DNA from: Hungatella hathewayi | GTDB taxonomy: Bacteria; Bacillota; Clostridia; Lachnospirales; Lachnospiraceae | Length of the DNA stretch: 64,000 nt | Reading direction: 5' to 3' | Assembly: GCA_025149285.1 (NCBI GenBank) | Contig: CP102274.1 | Coordinates: 2,495,501 to 2,559,500 of the forward strand | Shown: one piece after another, positions 8,095 to 16,298 of the stretch | Numbering within the stretch: position 1 is the stretch's first letter | Layout: each line of letters begins with the position of its first letter | Notes under the pieces: model-generated | Databases searched by the model: none | The model's input: the letters and a program-made list of their open reading frames with translations, nothing else | What the model was told of the DNA's origin: nothing | Position numbers and translations under genes: made by a program

Positions 8095-8340
8095 ATGGCA
8101 GGAATACCACGGATGCGGACAATCCAACAGTGCGCGGCTTACTTTAAAGAGCAGGATCCGGGAACCAGTGTCGGAGAATGGTGTATCAGGCAGATGGTGA
8201 ACCAGGGAGAAATCCCGGTAGTCCGGTCTGGCCGGAAGATCCTTGTTAATCTGGACACGCTGATCGAATACTTATCTGGGGAGGAAACAGAGGTCGGGAA
8301 GCATGATAATGAGTGTACTGCAGAGATGGGAAACAATTAA
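8095..8340 (+). CDS. helix-turn-helix (excisionase/MerR-like) protein
   Basis: About 81 residues from ATG 8095, with AAGGAG 10 bases upstream. The fold pattern is a winged helix of the HTH_17/excisionase type: RTIQQCAAYFKEQDPGTSVG, then WCIRQMVNQGEIPVVRSGRKILVNLDTLIEYL. Such proteins act as excisionases or early regulators. A second, better-placed excisionase candidate is at 39696, so which one assists Int is unclear. Confidence 0.75.
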   Translation: MAGIPRMRTIQQCAAYFKEQDPGTSVGEWCIRQMVNQGEIPVVRSGRKILVNLDTLIEYLSGEETEVGKHDNECTAEMGNN

Positions 8341-8344
8341 AAAA

Positions 8345-8430
8345 GTCCCTAGCTAACCGCAAATTAGCTAAGGACAGTACGGCCCGGAGGCTATACGCAA
8401 ACGATCAATTGCAGTATAGCACTTCTGGGC
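8345..8430 (+). other. two consecutive stem-loops in the 5' region of the next gene
   Basis: Stem 1: GTCCCTAGCTAA (8345-8356) pairs with TTAGCTAAGGAC (8364-8375), 12 bp with one mismatch. Stem 2: GCCCGGAGGCTATAC (from 8382) pairs with GTATAGCACTTCTGGGC (to 8430) with an internal bulge. Neither has a T-tail, so these are not plain terminators. Together they fill the 110-bp gap, suggesting a structured RNA or RNA-processing element. Confidence 0.6.
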
Positions 8431-8450
8431 TAGAAATGGAAGGTGAATTT

Positions 8451-8660
8451 ATGAGCATTGATAAAAAAATTGACTATTTGACAGCAGAGTTAATTCAGGA
8501 ATTAGGAACAATGGAAATCGAGGAAATACAGGAATTCAGGATCGAAGTAATGAGAGAATTGGATACCTTTAAACGTCCTGAGCTGGTTAAGGTATACATA
8601 AACCGTTTGATTGATTTAGTGATCCAGAAGAAACAGGAGGAAGAGAGGGCAGCCATATGA
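8451..8660 (+). CDS. small hypothetical phage protein
   Basis: 69 residues from ATG 8451 (GGAAGGTG upstream). An earlier in-frame start at 8313 would run through the two hairpins and has no ribosome site, so I reject it. All-helical, charged sequence; no family recognised. It overlaps the next gene by 4 bp (ATGA). Confidence 0.6.
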   Translation: MSIDKKIDYLTAELIQELGTMEIEEIQEFRIEVMRELDTFKRPELVKVYINRLIDLVIQKKQEEERAAI

Positions 8661-8872
8661 TAAAGAAAAATGCAGTTCAGAAAGCGAAAGAAATCAGAGT
8701 CCCCGCCAGATTCTCGATCAGCTACGATCAGGTTGCTGAGGTTGTCAATCATTATGAGAGCGGTTTCGAATGTGGGCTTATGTTCTTCCGCCTTGGGTAT
8801 ATGCAAGGACAGAGAGCGGCGAAAGCAGAGCAGTGTAAGAAGGAGGCAGCAGTATGCAGAAAACAAATATGA
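8657..8872 (+). CDS. small hypothetical phage protein
   Basis: 71 residues with GGAGGAAGAGAGG upstream. The segment VVNHYESGFECGLMFFRLGYMQGQ suggests two amphipathic helices. It resembles in style the small protein at 41783. Unknown function. It overlaps the next gene by 19 bp. Confidence 0.6.
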   Translation: MIKKNAVQKAKEIRVPARFSISYDQVAEVVNHYESGFECGLMFFRLGYMQGQRAAKAEQCKKEAAVCRKQI

Positions 8873-9126
8873 TTATGATTCCGGAAGAGAGATATAACCG
8901 CATGTTAGAAAGCTATGACAGAGCTCAGGAGGAGTTGAGGGAACTCCGGAAACAGCTGGCAGCGGTAGAAGTATCCCGCGACGATGTGGCCCGTGAACTT
9001 AAATTATATGACCTGATGGACGATCTGGGCTGTGACCGGGATGAAGCGGAGCTGCTCCTCCAGGATGAAGAAGAATCCATTGCGAGATCGCAACAGGGCA
9101 AGGAGGACAGTGTCGATGATGAGTAA
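8854..9126 (+). CDS. small coiled-coil phage protein
   Basis: 90 residues with AAGGAGG upstream. Residues 12-50 form a clear coiled coil with heptad-spaced leucines, and the tail is very acidic. Palindrome copy 2 lies inside the coding sequence at 9079-9094. Unknown function. Confidence 0.65.
   Translation: MQKTNMIMIPEERYNRMLESYDRAQEELRELRKQLAAVEVSRDDVARELKLYDLMDDLGCDRDEAELLLQDEEESIARSQQGKEDSVDDE
9079..9094. promoter_or_regulatory. 16-bp palindrome, copy 2 (ATTGCGAGATCGCAAC)
   Basis: Matches copy 1 at 14 of 16 positions although it lies within a coding sequence, where it encodes SIARSQ. Placement inside a gene argues against simple promoter repression here. Confidence 0.55.
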
Positions 9127-9442
9127 GATTTTGAAGCCAGCGGCAGCAGAACCCAAGGGCTATAAAGGATTCTTATACATAAAGTGCAGGAAGTGTGGAG
9201 AGGTTCATGCTTTCTGCACCAGAGATAGGATTAACGGCTCCATATGTCCCCACTGTGGGGCGAGAACCTTCTTTACGGAGCCACTTAAGGTAATGCGTAT
9301 ATACTGCGAATGCGGGCTTTATACGCGCTACATGACGAACCTCAAAGAGGAGGTATTTGACGTAAACTGCATTAACTGCGGTTCACCGGTTGCCGTGAAA
9401 TACAACGGCCGGAAGAACTGTTACGAGACGATCAGAGAATAG
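9116..9442 (+). CDS. double zinc-ribbon phage protein
   Basis: About 108 residues from ATG 9116 (AAGGAGGACA upstream; a second ATG follows at once). Four Cys pairs make two zinc ribbons: CRKCGEVH with CPHCGAR (about residues 23-50) and CECGLY with CINCGSP (about 65-90). Similar small phage zinc-ribbon proteins often sit in early operons. Possibly a nucleic-acid or RNA-polymerase-binding adaptor (inference only). Confidence 0.72.
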   Translation: MMSKILKPAAAEPKGYKGFLYIKCRKCGEVHAFCTRDRINGSICPHCGARTFFTEPLKVMRIYCECGLYTRYMTNLKEEVFDVNCINCGSPVAVKYNGRKNCYETIRE

Positions 9443-9452
9443 GAGAAGTGCT

Positions 9453-10025
9453 ATGTTGAAAGATATCGAAGTTAAAATAATTGCGCCGGCGCAACTGCCT
9501 CCGGTCCTGTATTGGCTGCTTAACCACAAATATCATACAGAGCAGTGGGATTTTGTTGTGATGTTCGATGCAAAATGGCAGATTTTGTATGTGAATAGAA
9601 CGGTACCGGAAAGCGACGTGAAAAAGTTTGTAGATATTGCTTCCTGGCAAACATGGTATATCGGCGATATGGATTGTCCAATAGCTGATGATGTGGAATA
9701 TGTCTATGTAGCGTATGGACGGAACGTATGGAACATACTGACAGATGCTCATAAAGACCGCATGAGAAAGAGAGAAACAGAGAAGGCGCAGGAGAAGGCA
9801 AAGAAAATTCTTCCAGTAATTAAAGCGGAAATGAATACAATCGTAGACGACGAAATACCGGATCCGATGGACGATTACCTTGTATCCTGTATAAACGATG
9901 CTGGCCGGGAGGCTGACAGGGACCGCGATATGCATGAATGCCTGGTGAACACTGGCACAAAGTACGTGTTTTATCTCGGGTATCTGATGGGATCAGGGAA
10001 GATAAAGGAGGATACAGAAGCATGA
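9453..10025 (+). CDS. hypothetical early phage protein
   Basis: 190 residues; ribosome site AGGAGAAG. The N-terminal half is rich in aromatics and has a beta pattern (QWDFVVMFDAKWQILYVNRT). Residues about 105-125 are a charged helix. The C-terminal segment YVFYLGYLMGSGK recalls the small proteins at 8657 and 41783 (LGYMQGQR; YTYGVICGKR). Family not recognised. It overlaps the AbrB-like gene by 4 bp. Confidence 0.62.
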   Translation: MLKDIEVKIIAPAQLPPVLYWLLNHKYHTEQWDFVVMFDAKWQILYVNRTVPESDVKKFVDIASWQTWYIGDMDCPIADDVEYVYVAYGRNVWNILTDAHKDRMRKRETEKAQEKAKKILPVIKAEMNTIVDDEIPDPMDDYLVSCINDAGREADRDRDMHECLVNTGTKYVFYLGYLMGSGKIKEDTEA

Positions 10026-10318
10026 ATTCAACAGGAATAATCAGGAGAATTGACGATCTGGGGCGCGTAGTAGTGCCGCGTGACATGAGAAAGAGTTTTG
10101 GGTTACAGGAAGGTACTCCGCTGGAGGTGTGCGCCACTGAGGAAGGGATCCTTTTTAAGAAATACGATCCGGGAATTACTCTTATGGACATCGTAAATAA
10201 TCTGGAGAGCGCATTGGACGATAACTATGTCGAACTTGGCGTCGATAAGACACGGGAGATTCGGCTTTGCATCAGTGATCTGAAAGAGATCCTTAAGGAA
10301 GCAGACGGGAGGCGGTAA
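10022..10318 (+). CDS. AbrB/SpoVT-family transcription regulator
   Basis: 98 residues from ATG 10022 with AAAGGAGGAT upstream. The swapped-hairpin AbrB domain is plain at residues 4-48: GIIRRIDDLGRVVVPRDMRK, then EGTPLEVCATEEGILFKKY. The C-terminal part is helical and probably mediates oligomerisation. AbrB-like proteins bind AT-rich DNA as dimers or tetramers; here it probably tunes early or lysogenic expression. Confidence 0.9.
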   Translation: MNSTGIIRRIDDLGRVVVPRDMRKSFGLQEGTPLEVCATEEGILFKKYDPGITLMDIVNNLESALDDNYVELGVDKTREIRLCISDLKEILKEADGRR

Positions 10319-10324
10319 GGTTGA

Positions 10325-10606
10325 ATGGTAACCGTATCAAAGCACGCGGTAAGGCGTTTAAAGGAGCACTGTGGACTAAATAAGCGGTCTGCTCAGCGTA
10401 TGGCAGATAAAGCGTTTACGGACGGTATAAGGCATTCAGACACCAGAGGGCGGCTGAATAAATAGGTAACGAGCCTGTATTTCTACAACAGGACGGCTGA
10501 TAATATCCGTCTCTATGGAGACAAGGCTTATATATTCGCAGAAAGCACTCTGGTGACAGTGATTCAGATACCGCCGGATTTACGTAAATATATGCCGTGG
10601 AAATAG
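10325..10606 (+). pseudogene. small phage gene interrupted by an in-frame amber codon
   Basis: From ATG 10325, 46 codons read MVTVSKHAVRRLKEHCGLNK and onward to RGRLNK. TAG at 10463-10465 then interrupts the same frame, and 46 more sense codons (starting VTSLYFYNRTADNIRLYG) lead to a TAG at 10604-10606. Both halves look protein-like and join seamlessly, so this is one 93-residue gene with a nonsense codon, probably replacing a Tyr codon. TAG ends many other genes in this prophage, so general recoding is unlikely. No start codon with a ribosome site restarts the second half. Confidence 0.75.
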
Positions 10607-10634
10607 AATGAAGCTTTCCAGAAGGAGGAAAACC

Positions 10635-10796
10635 ATGAAAAATGCGGATCGCATTAGAACGATGACAGACGAGGAACTTGCGTGCTTTCTGGTCCGGGTA
10701 GATGCAAAACTATATCGGGACGATCTGGACGTTGTAACATATCGGACGGATAAGGCAGTAGATACCCTGGAATGGCTCGAAAGAGAAGTATATTAG
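10635..10796 (+). CDS. small hypothetical phage protein
   Basis: 53 residues from ATG 10635, with GAAGGAGGAAAA upstream; an in-frame ATG at 10608 has no ribosome site. Charged and helical. No family recognised. Confidence 0.6.
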   Translation: MKNADRIRTMTDEELACFLVRVDAKLYRDDLDVVTYRTDKAVDTLEWLEREVY

Positions 10797-10815
10797 TGAG
10801 AGAAGGAGAAGCAAG

Positions 10816-11064
10816 ATGAATAACGGTCAGAAGATTAAATATATGGAACTGTGTTTGGCAGTGGCGCGGGAAGAGGTTGAATATGCGGAACTGTACAAGG
10901 AAAAAGAGCCGGATTATGACGAGGATTTCGATGCATGGTGTGTATATACGCGATCGCATCGAAATCCCAACAAGGCATTGATTACAGATAATCTGAGAAA
11001 TGTGGCGCGTACGGCGTTTATTTTGGCAAAAGAAATTAATGTTTCAGGCTTTTTTAGAGAATAG
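10816..11064 (+). CDS. small hypothetical phage protein
   Basis: 82 residues with GAGAAGGAGAAG upstream. Helical, with an acidic centre (KEKEPDYDEDFDAW). Unknown function. It ends the rightward early run before the minus-strand lipoprotein gene; a weak hairpin (CCTTCTG/CAGTAGG, about 11074-11090) lies between the two convergent stops. Confidence 0.6.
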   Translation: MNNGQKIKYMELCLAVAREEVEYAELYKEKEPDYDEDFDAWCVYTRSHRNPNKALITDNLRNVARTAFILAKEINVSGFFRE

Positions 11065-11109
11065 AAAACAGCAGCCTTCTGTAACAGTAGGCCGCCTATG
11101 GTTTTTGAA

Positions 11110-11712
11110 CTAATCAATTTTGTTTGGAGAAATTTCAATATAAGGAACATCATCAAAGGGATCTGCGAGCAAAACAGTAGCAGTGCTGGTTTCAAAAAAA
11201 TATGATTTCTCATATGTTTCGGAGGGGGTGCCGAGTAAACCTACCAGAATTTTTTTATAGCCATCTAAATCGGGTTTAGTTAGATAGATAGTACATTGGT
11301 CTAATAAGTTAGCTTTATGTTGATACAAATTGAAAGCTAACGAAACAGAAACATCTTCATTGAACAACGATAACGTATAATCACGATTTAATAGTACAGA
11401 ATCATCGTTGGTTAAAGGATCGCCTTCACCAAGTACAGAAACTACATTAGAGTCAGATTTTCCTATTAATTCCATAAGCGTTTTAAAATCAACTGTGTTT
11501 TTATCATTTTTTTCAAATACAGTTTCAGAAACGGACGTTTTTGTGGTTGCTTGTGAGAAAGTTGATGCTTCTGTACCGTTCGAATTGTTTGACTCTGTTG
11601 TTGTTTCGGGATCGGAAGATGAATCTAAATTTGTGTTAGACGGAGATTGAGTTCCACAAGCTGATAGCACAATAGTGCATAAAGTTGCGAGTAATAAGAA
11701 TTTAAAGTTCAT
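11110..11712 (-). CDS. prophage-encoded lipoprotein (lysogenic-conversion candidate)
   Basis: 200 residues from ATG 11712 (AAGGAGGTAAC upstream; the longer reading lacks a ribosome site). Signal peptide with lipobox LSAC at residues 17-20, then a Ser/Thr/Asn-rich linker to about 65, then a globular domain. It is the only minus-strand gene between the repressor and the right end, and the AT-rich 11713-11810 interval probably holds its own promoter. Separately transcribed lipoproteins in prophages can block superinfection (for example Ltp of Streptococcus phage TP-J34). That role is only a suggestion here, as no homology was tested. Confidence 0.78.
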   Translation of the reverse strand: MNFKFLLLATLCTIVLSACGTQSPSNTNLDSSSDPETTTESNNSNGTEASTFSQATTKTSVSETVFEKNDKNTVDFKTLMELIGKSDSNVVSVLGEGDPLTNDDSVLLNRDYTLSLFNEDVSVSLAFNLYQHKANLLDQCTIYLTKPDLDGYKKILVGLLGTPSETYEKSYFFETSTATVLLADPFDDVPYIEISPNKID

Positions 11713-11823
11713 ATAAGTTACCTCCTTGTAATATAAGCAATATATCATAGTACAAGGTAATATAAAAGTATATTCATAATGATGTAAATAATATTAATAT
11801 TCTTGTGAAAGAAGGTGAGTTTA

Positions 11824-12018
11824 ATGGAGACAAAAATATTTATCCGGGATGGCGAGACCTGGACGAGGTTTAAGGTAAAAATCCGCGAAGTGGGCGTGTA
11901 TGCCTACAAGCTTAAAAAGTATGTAGACGTGGACAAGCCCGTCCGACAGAGCAGCCGCTACGCTTATTACGAGGTGAAAGGGGATCTGCTGAACGACCAT
12001 AAACAGAAGGCCAGGTGA
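11824..12018 (+). CDS. small hypothetical phage protein
   Basis: 64 residues from ATG 11824 with AAGAAGGTGAG upstream. Rich in beta-strand-forming residues (TKIFIRDGETWTRFKVKIRE); possibly a small beta-barrel. No family. Confidence 0.6.
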   Translation: METKIFIRDGETWTRFKVKIREVGVYAYKLKKYVDVDKPVRQSSRYAYYEVKGDLLNDHKQKAR

Positions 12019-12022
12019 TTAA

Positions 12023-12238
12023 GTGAAGAAATTGATCCTCTTTAACAGGCACCGCCGTGAAAGACGGTACTGGCATGTCGCAATTGCCAGAAACCGCTAC
12101 AGAGGCCGCTACGCTCTTTTGATGTACCGTACGGAACAATCCATGCATAAGGCGTATAAAACGCACAGAATCATGGAATACAGGCGCTGTAACGGCTTTT
12201 TAGAAGCTTATTCAATGGTTCGGATTTACAACCATTAA
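12023..12238 (+). CDS. small, very basic hypothetical phage protein
   Basis: 71 residues from a GTG at 12023 (AGGTGATTAA just upstream). Extremely rich in Arg, Tyr and His (NRHRRERRYWHVAIARNRYR), so nucleic-acid binding is plausible. The 12239-12373 gap holds only a GGGGCGG/CCGCCTCC hairpin before the next ribosome site. Confidence 0.55.
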   Translation: MKKLILFNRHRRERRYWHVAIARNRYRGRYALLMYRTEQSMHKAYKTHRIMEYRRCNGFLEAYSMVRIYNH

Positions 12239-12373
12239 TCATGATGTAACAGGCAAAGACCTTTTACATAGTTACTCATTTATGTTTATGCCAAAGGACT
12301 AATGTGTCACGACGTTATATGCCATTGGTATGCTGTAGGGGGCGGTGAGTAGCCGCCTCCGGAAAGGAGATTT

Positions 12374-12856
12374 ATGAACCCTCAAAAGTTAGAGAAAATT
12401 TTACAGTTACAAACTTATGGAATGTATTATCTTACCTGCTATCTGTGGGCTAAATTTTTTGAAGATAATAATATGGCGTGGGTATACTGCCCGGAGAGCG
12501 GGAGAGACGGTATGGTTGATGGGGCAGCAGATTTTTACCTTCCTGATCAGGACGCCTACATGCTTGCTGATCTGGGACGCCCGGGGAGAAAATATATAAA
12601 TATACAGAAACTGGCAAATGACTCGGGTAAAACGATTATTCTCGGTGGCGCACAGGGGAAATTTAGCATAATTGAAGAAGGTAAGCGCTTTAGTGGACCG
12701 GACGCATGGCTGTGTGAGTGTGCTGCATGCAGAAGATACTATTTTATGAATTCGTCAGGGGGCTTTGCGTGCAGAGTATGTGGAGAACATGACGGGGATC
12801 ACCACTTACAAAATGTAATGTATGGTGATGACGGATTATTTGGCTTGCAGGAGTGA
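12374..12856 (+). CDS. hypothetical phage protein with C-terminal zinc ribbon
   Basis: 160 residues with GGAAAGGAG upstream. A Cys4 cluster near the end (CECAACRRYYF and CRVCGEHDGDHH) is a likely zinc site. The N-terminal part is aromatic-rich without a recognisable domain. It precedes the replication genes. Confidence 0.62.
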   Translation: MNPQKLEKILQLQTYGMYYLTCYLWAKFFEDNNMAWVYCPESGRDGMVDGAADFYLPDQDAYMLADLGRPGRKYINIQKLANDSGKTIILGGAQGKFSIIEEGKRFSGPDAWLCECAACRRYYFMNSSGGFACRVCGEHDGDHHLQNVMYGDDGLFGLQE

Positions 12857-12860
12857 CACT

Positions 12861-13736
12861 ATGGCAGAACAGGAGAAGAAATATTATTGGTTAAAGCTGG
12901 ATAAGAATTTCTTTAAAAGGCATGATATCAGGATTATAGAGGCCATGCCAAACGGGAAAGATTATATCCTGTTTTACTTAAAATTACTTGTCGAAAGCGT
13001 ATCCCATGACGGTATGCTGCGGTTTTCTGATGCTATTCCATATGATGAAAATATGCTTTCCACCATCACTAATACCAATATAGATATCGTCAGGGCAGCT
13101 ATTGGAGTTTTTACAAATCTGCAGATGATAGAGATCATGGATGATAAAACTATATTCATGGTCGAAGTTGAAAATATGACCGGAAGTGAGACAAAATGGG
13201 CGGAAAAAAAGAGGAATTACAGGGCTAAAATAGGACAAGGTGCGGACAATGTCCTTCCTGGAGTGGACGTTGTCCGACAAGAGAAAGAGTTAGAGAAAGA
13301 GAAAGAGTTAGAGATAGAGATAGAGAAAGAAGTAGTCGTTGCCCCTGGCGGGTCAACTTCTCCGTTCTCTAATAACTATGATTTTGACAGTTTTGAAATG
13401 CAATGCGTAGAATATCTGATTGCATCATGCCTTGAAACTTTTCCGAAAGCAAAGGTCCCTGACACGCTGGAGAAGAAAAGAAAGTGGGCCTCTGAGATTG
13501 AGAAAATGAAACGGCTGGATCATTTAAGTGAGAGTGAAATAAAACAGAGCCTGTATTTTGCAACGCACGACAGCTTTTGGAAAACGAATATCCGTAGTAC
13601 AAAGAAATTCCGCGAGAAATTTGAGACGCTTTATACCCAGAACCGCAGAGGACAGGGAAAGACAGGCAATGATTTATATGATACGGCGGACAGGCTGAAT
13701 AAACTGGAAGAAAAAATTGGAGGAGATCAAAAATGA
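12861..13736 (+). CDS. phage replisome organizer (DnaD-like initiator)
   Basis: 291 residues from ATG 12861. The N-terminal replisome-organizer domain is at about 1-120 (KYYWLKLDKNFFKRHDIRII, then EAMPNGKDYILFYLKLL). A Glu/Lys/Leu repeat linker (about 140-158) and a C-terminal domain (about 178-265) carrying the HDSFWKTNIRST signature follow. Family members bind the phage origin, often located in their own gene, and recruit the helicase loader. An inverted repeat at 13243-13276 lies exactly in the linker-coding part. It overlaps the loader gene by 4 bp. Confidence 0.9.
   Translation: MAEQEKKYYWLKLDKNFFKRHDIRIIEAMPNGKDYILFYLKLLVESVSHDGMLRFSDAIPYDENMLSTITNTNIDIVRAAIGVFTNLQMIEIMDDKTIFMVEVENMTGSETKWAEKKRNYRAKIGQGADNVLPGVDVVRQEKELEKEKELEIEIEKEVVVAPGGSTSPFSNNYDFDSFEMQCVEYLIASCLETFPKAKVPDTLEKKRKWASEIEKMKRLDHLSESEIKQSLYFATHDSFWKTNIRSTKKFREKFETLYTQNRRGQGKTGNDLYDTADRLNKLEEKIGGDQK
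13243..13333. other. candidate phage replication origin inside the initiator gene
   Basis: CGGACAATGTCC (13243-13254) and GGACGTTGTCCG (13265-13276) are inverted repeats matching at 11 of 12 positions. Purine-rich short repeats (GAGAAAGAGTTA units) follow to about 13333. Initiator-gene origins with repeats between the two domains are common in phages of Gram-positive hosts; here it is inferred only. Confidence 0.45.
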
Positions 13737-14251
13737 AATACGAGGAATTTAAAAATATAGCAATAACACTGAAAGCAGCGTTCCCGGCGTTAAAGGCATT
13801 TGAAAATGACGAAGGCATCAGGACATGGTATGAAATGCTGAAGGACTTAGATTACGCGGTAGCTTCAGCAGCGGTTTCAGCATACATACGGGAAAGTCCG
13901 TACCCGCCTGCGATTGCCGATATCCGAAATATCAGCCGGAAGATAGTAGTACCAGACTGGTCCATTGAATGGCAGAAATTGTTAAAGAATGCATCGTTTG
14001 AGGAATTAAATGCGCCTGCGCAATATGCCGTTCAGACACTCACGGAAGAGTATGTCCGCGAAATGCTTGAAAGCAGTGAGAGAGTGGTTTTGTGTATGAA
14101 GGAATTTGAGCGACTCTACAACAATTTCTTCCGGCTAAGCAGACAGGACGAGGAAGTTTTAAAGAAACTGGGCGTCTGGAGTAATGGTATTGGTTTTATA
14201 CAGATGCAGCCGAAACTTTTAATAACAGCGGATGGAAGGGAACTTGAATGA
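13733..14251 (+). CDS. replicative helicase loader/inhibitor (G40P-like)
   Basis: 172 residues. The pattern matches the loader/inhibitor family of phage SPP1 gp39 type: an N-terminal helical domain starting MKYEEFKNIAITLKAAFPAL, with the conserved YPPAIADIRN motif near residue 57. It delivers the phage helicase to the initiator-origin complex. Position between initiator and helicase, with 4-bp overlaps on both sides, supports this. Confidence 0.85.
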   Translation: MKYEEFKNIAITLKAAFPALKAFENDEGIRTWYEMLKDLDYAVASAAVSAYIRESPYPPAIADIRNISRKIVVPDWSIEWQKLLKNASFEELNAPAQYAVQTLTEEYVREMLESSERVVLCMKEFERLYNNFFRLSRQDEEVLKKLGVWSNGIGFIQMQPKLLITADGRELE

Positions 14252-16290
14252 ATTTTAACGAAACAGAAGTAAGAAAAGCCATTACAGTTATGAAGCCAGG
14301 AAATGCATTGTTCGAGGTTAGGGTGATATCCGGCAGAGGAAATGCAACCGGGTACTTCACAACTGCTGATACTCTCATAAATGAACTGAAACGACTGAAC
14401 CTTGCAGCAACCTGTAACGTGTACATCACGTTAAACAGCATAAAAGACGAATGTTATTCCAGACAGCAGAGAGACCAGTTTATCCAGAATGGGAAGCCGA
14501 CTACCTCAGATACCGATATTACTTTATATGACTGGTTAATGGTGGATATTGACCCGGTGAGAGCTGCGGGAACATCGGCAAGCAATGAACAGATTAAAAA
14601 GGCGAAGCTGAAGGCAAATGAAGTCTATGCCTATATGAAAAAGACAGGGTTCGAGGAGCCGCTTGTGGGATTCAGCGGGAACGGCGTACATCTTTTATAC
14701 AGCGTAGCTCTGTCAACAAATGATGAAAATAAAGCACTGATGAAAAACTGTTTGACGGTACTCGATATGTTCTTTTCTGATGATGCCGTAAAGATCGATA
14801 CGGCGAATTTTAATCCGGCCAGAGTATGCAAGCTGTACGGGACTGTGGCTCAGAAAGGCGCAAACACTCCCGAACGGCCGCACCGGCCCAGCTATATCAT
14901 CCGGTCTCCAGAGAAGCCGGTCCAGAATAAGAAGATGCTTCTGGTAAAACTGGCTGGATACCTGCCGGAACCGGAGAAACCGCAGCGGTATAACAACTAT
15001 AACCCGCGCCAGTTCGATCTCGATGAATGGCTCGATCATTACGGGCTGAGATACACGAAGGCCAGCTATGGCAGCGGGACAAAGTATATACTGGAAAAGT
15101 GTCCATTTGATGATAACCATACTGGGAAAGATGCCTGTATTTTTAAGGCGGCCAACGGAGCTATAGGATTTCACTGCTTTCATAATTCGTGTTCCGATAA
15201 GACATGGCAGGACGTCAGAAGACTTTATGAGCCAGATGCCTATGACCGGCAGTACGTTCCGGATCAGCGCCATCCCAATTATCGAAATCCGAATTATGTG
15301 GTTGAGAAAAAGGAAGAGGTTAAGATCGTAGAAGGGCAGCCGGTGTTTTTTACAACAGAACAGATCCGGCTTCTTGAAGAACCGCCAGAGGAATTTATCA
15401 AAACCGGGATCGATACGATAGATGAAAAGATGCGCGGTTTGAAAAAAGGATTTGTGAGTTGTCTCAGTGGCCTGCGGGCAGCCGGAAAAAGCAGTGTTAT
15501 ATCTCAGCTTACGATCGAGGCCGCAGAGCAGGGATACCGGACAGCACTATTCAGCGGAGAGTTAAAGCCGAAGAATCTTTTAAAATGGCTGCTCTTGCAG
15601 GCGGCCGGAAAGCAGTATGTGAGCCAGACACAGTATGATTACTATTACGTTGTTAGAAGTCCGTATGATGAGATCATATCCAAATGGCTTGATGAAAAGG
15701 TTTGGGTTTATAACAACTACTATGGGAATAACTTTGGGTTGATTATGACCCAGATCAGGAAGTGTGTAACGGAGCACAAGGTCGATCTGGTAATATTGGA
15801 TAATATGATGGCATTAAACCTTATGGAGATGGGATCGGACAAGTACCAACAGCAGAGCCATTTTGTGGAGAGCCTGGAGGACTATGCGAAGCAGGCGAAT
15901 ATACATATTCTCTTTGTAGCCCATCCCAGAAAGTCAACCGGTTTCCTGCGCCTGGACGATGTGTCAGGAAGCAATGATATTGTGAACCGTGTTGATAATG
16001 CATTTATTCTTCACCGGGTGAATGAGGACTTTAAAAGGCTATCGAAGGAAATGTTTAAGTGGAAAGCAGATGATCCCCTGTACCAGTGCAGCAATGTCAT
16101 AGAAATTTGTAAGGATCGTGATGGCGGCGTCCAGGACGAATTTGTCCCGTTGTATTTTGAGCAGAGCACGAAGCGGTTGAGAAACAGTCCGGGAGAGACA
16201 AAAACGTATACATGGACTGAGAAGATTGGAGAATATATCAGGAATGATTTTGAGAGCGTGCCGCTTGATGAACAGCTGCCGTTTGACTGA
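14248..16290 (+). CDS. primase-helicase fusion (AEP-type primase plus DnaB/RecA-like ATPase)
   Basis: 680 residues. The N-terminal archaeo-eukaryotic primase-like domain (about 1-230) has the metal-binding DID at D100/D102 and the SGNGVH motif at 144-149. A zinc-binding middle (C285, H292, then the H and C cluster about 309-315) follows. The C-terminal RecA/DnaB-like ATPase (about 380-660) has Walker A GLRAAGKSS (about 408-416), Walker B VILDN (about 515-519) and a DnaB-like VAHPRK segment. It would unwind and prime phage DNA. Domain boundaries are by eye. Confidence 0.88.
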   Translation: MNFNETEVRKAITVMKPGNALFEVRVISGRGNATGYFTTADTLINELKRLNLAATCNVYITLNSIKDECYSRQQRDQFIQNGKPTTSDTDITLYDWLMVDIDPVRAAGTSASNEQIKKAKLKANEVYAYMKKTGFEEPLVGFSGNGVHLLYSVALSTNDENKALMKNCLTVLDMFFSDDAVKIDTANFNPARVCKLYGTVAQKGANTPERPHRPSYIIRSPEKPVQNKKMLLVKLAGYLPEPEKPQRYNNYNPRQFDLDEWLDHYGLRYTKASYGSGTKYILEKCPFDDNHTGKDACIFKAANGAIGFHCFHNSCSDKTWQDVRRLYEPDAYDRQYVPDQRHPNYRNPNYVVEKKEEVKIVEGQPVFFTTEQIRLLEEPPEEFIKTGIDTIDEKMRGLKKGFVSCLSGLRAAGKSSVISQLTIEAAEQGYRTALFSGELKPKNLLKWLLLQAAGKQYVSQTQYDYYYVVRSPYDEIISKWLDEKVWVYNNYYGNNFGLIMTQIRKCVTEHKVDLVILDNMMALNLMEMGSDKYQQQSHFVESLEDYAKQANIHILFVAHPRKSTGFLRLDDVSGSNDIVNRVDNAFILHRVNEDFKRLSKEMFKWKADDPLYQCSNVIEICKDRDGGVQDEFVPLYFEQSTKRLRNSPGETKTYTWTEKIGEYIRNDFESVPLDEQLPFD

Positions 16291-16298
16291 GGTGAATT

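Noticed and set aside
10463..10465. Amber stop as evidence for alternative genetic code in the phage
   Set aside because: Many genes of the prophage (integrase, 9442, 10796, 11064, 21759, 32230) end in TAG.
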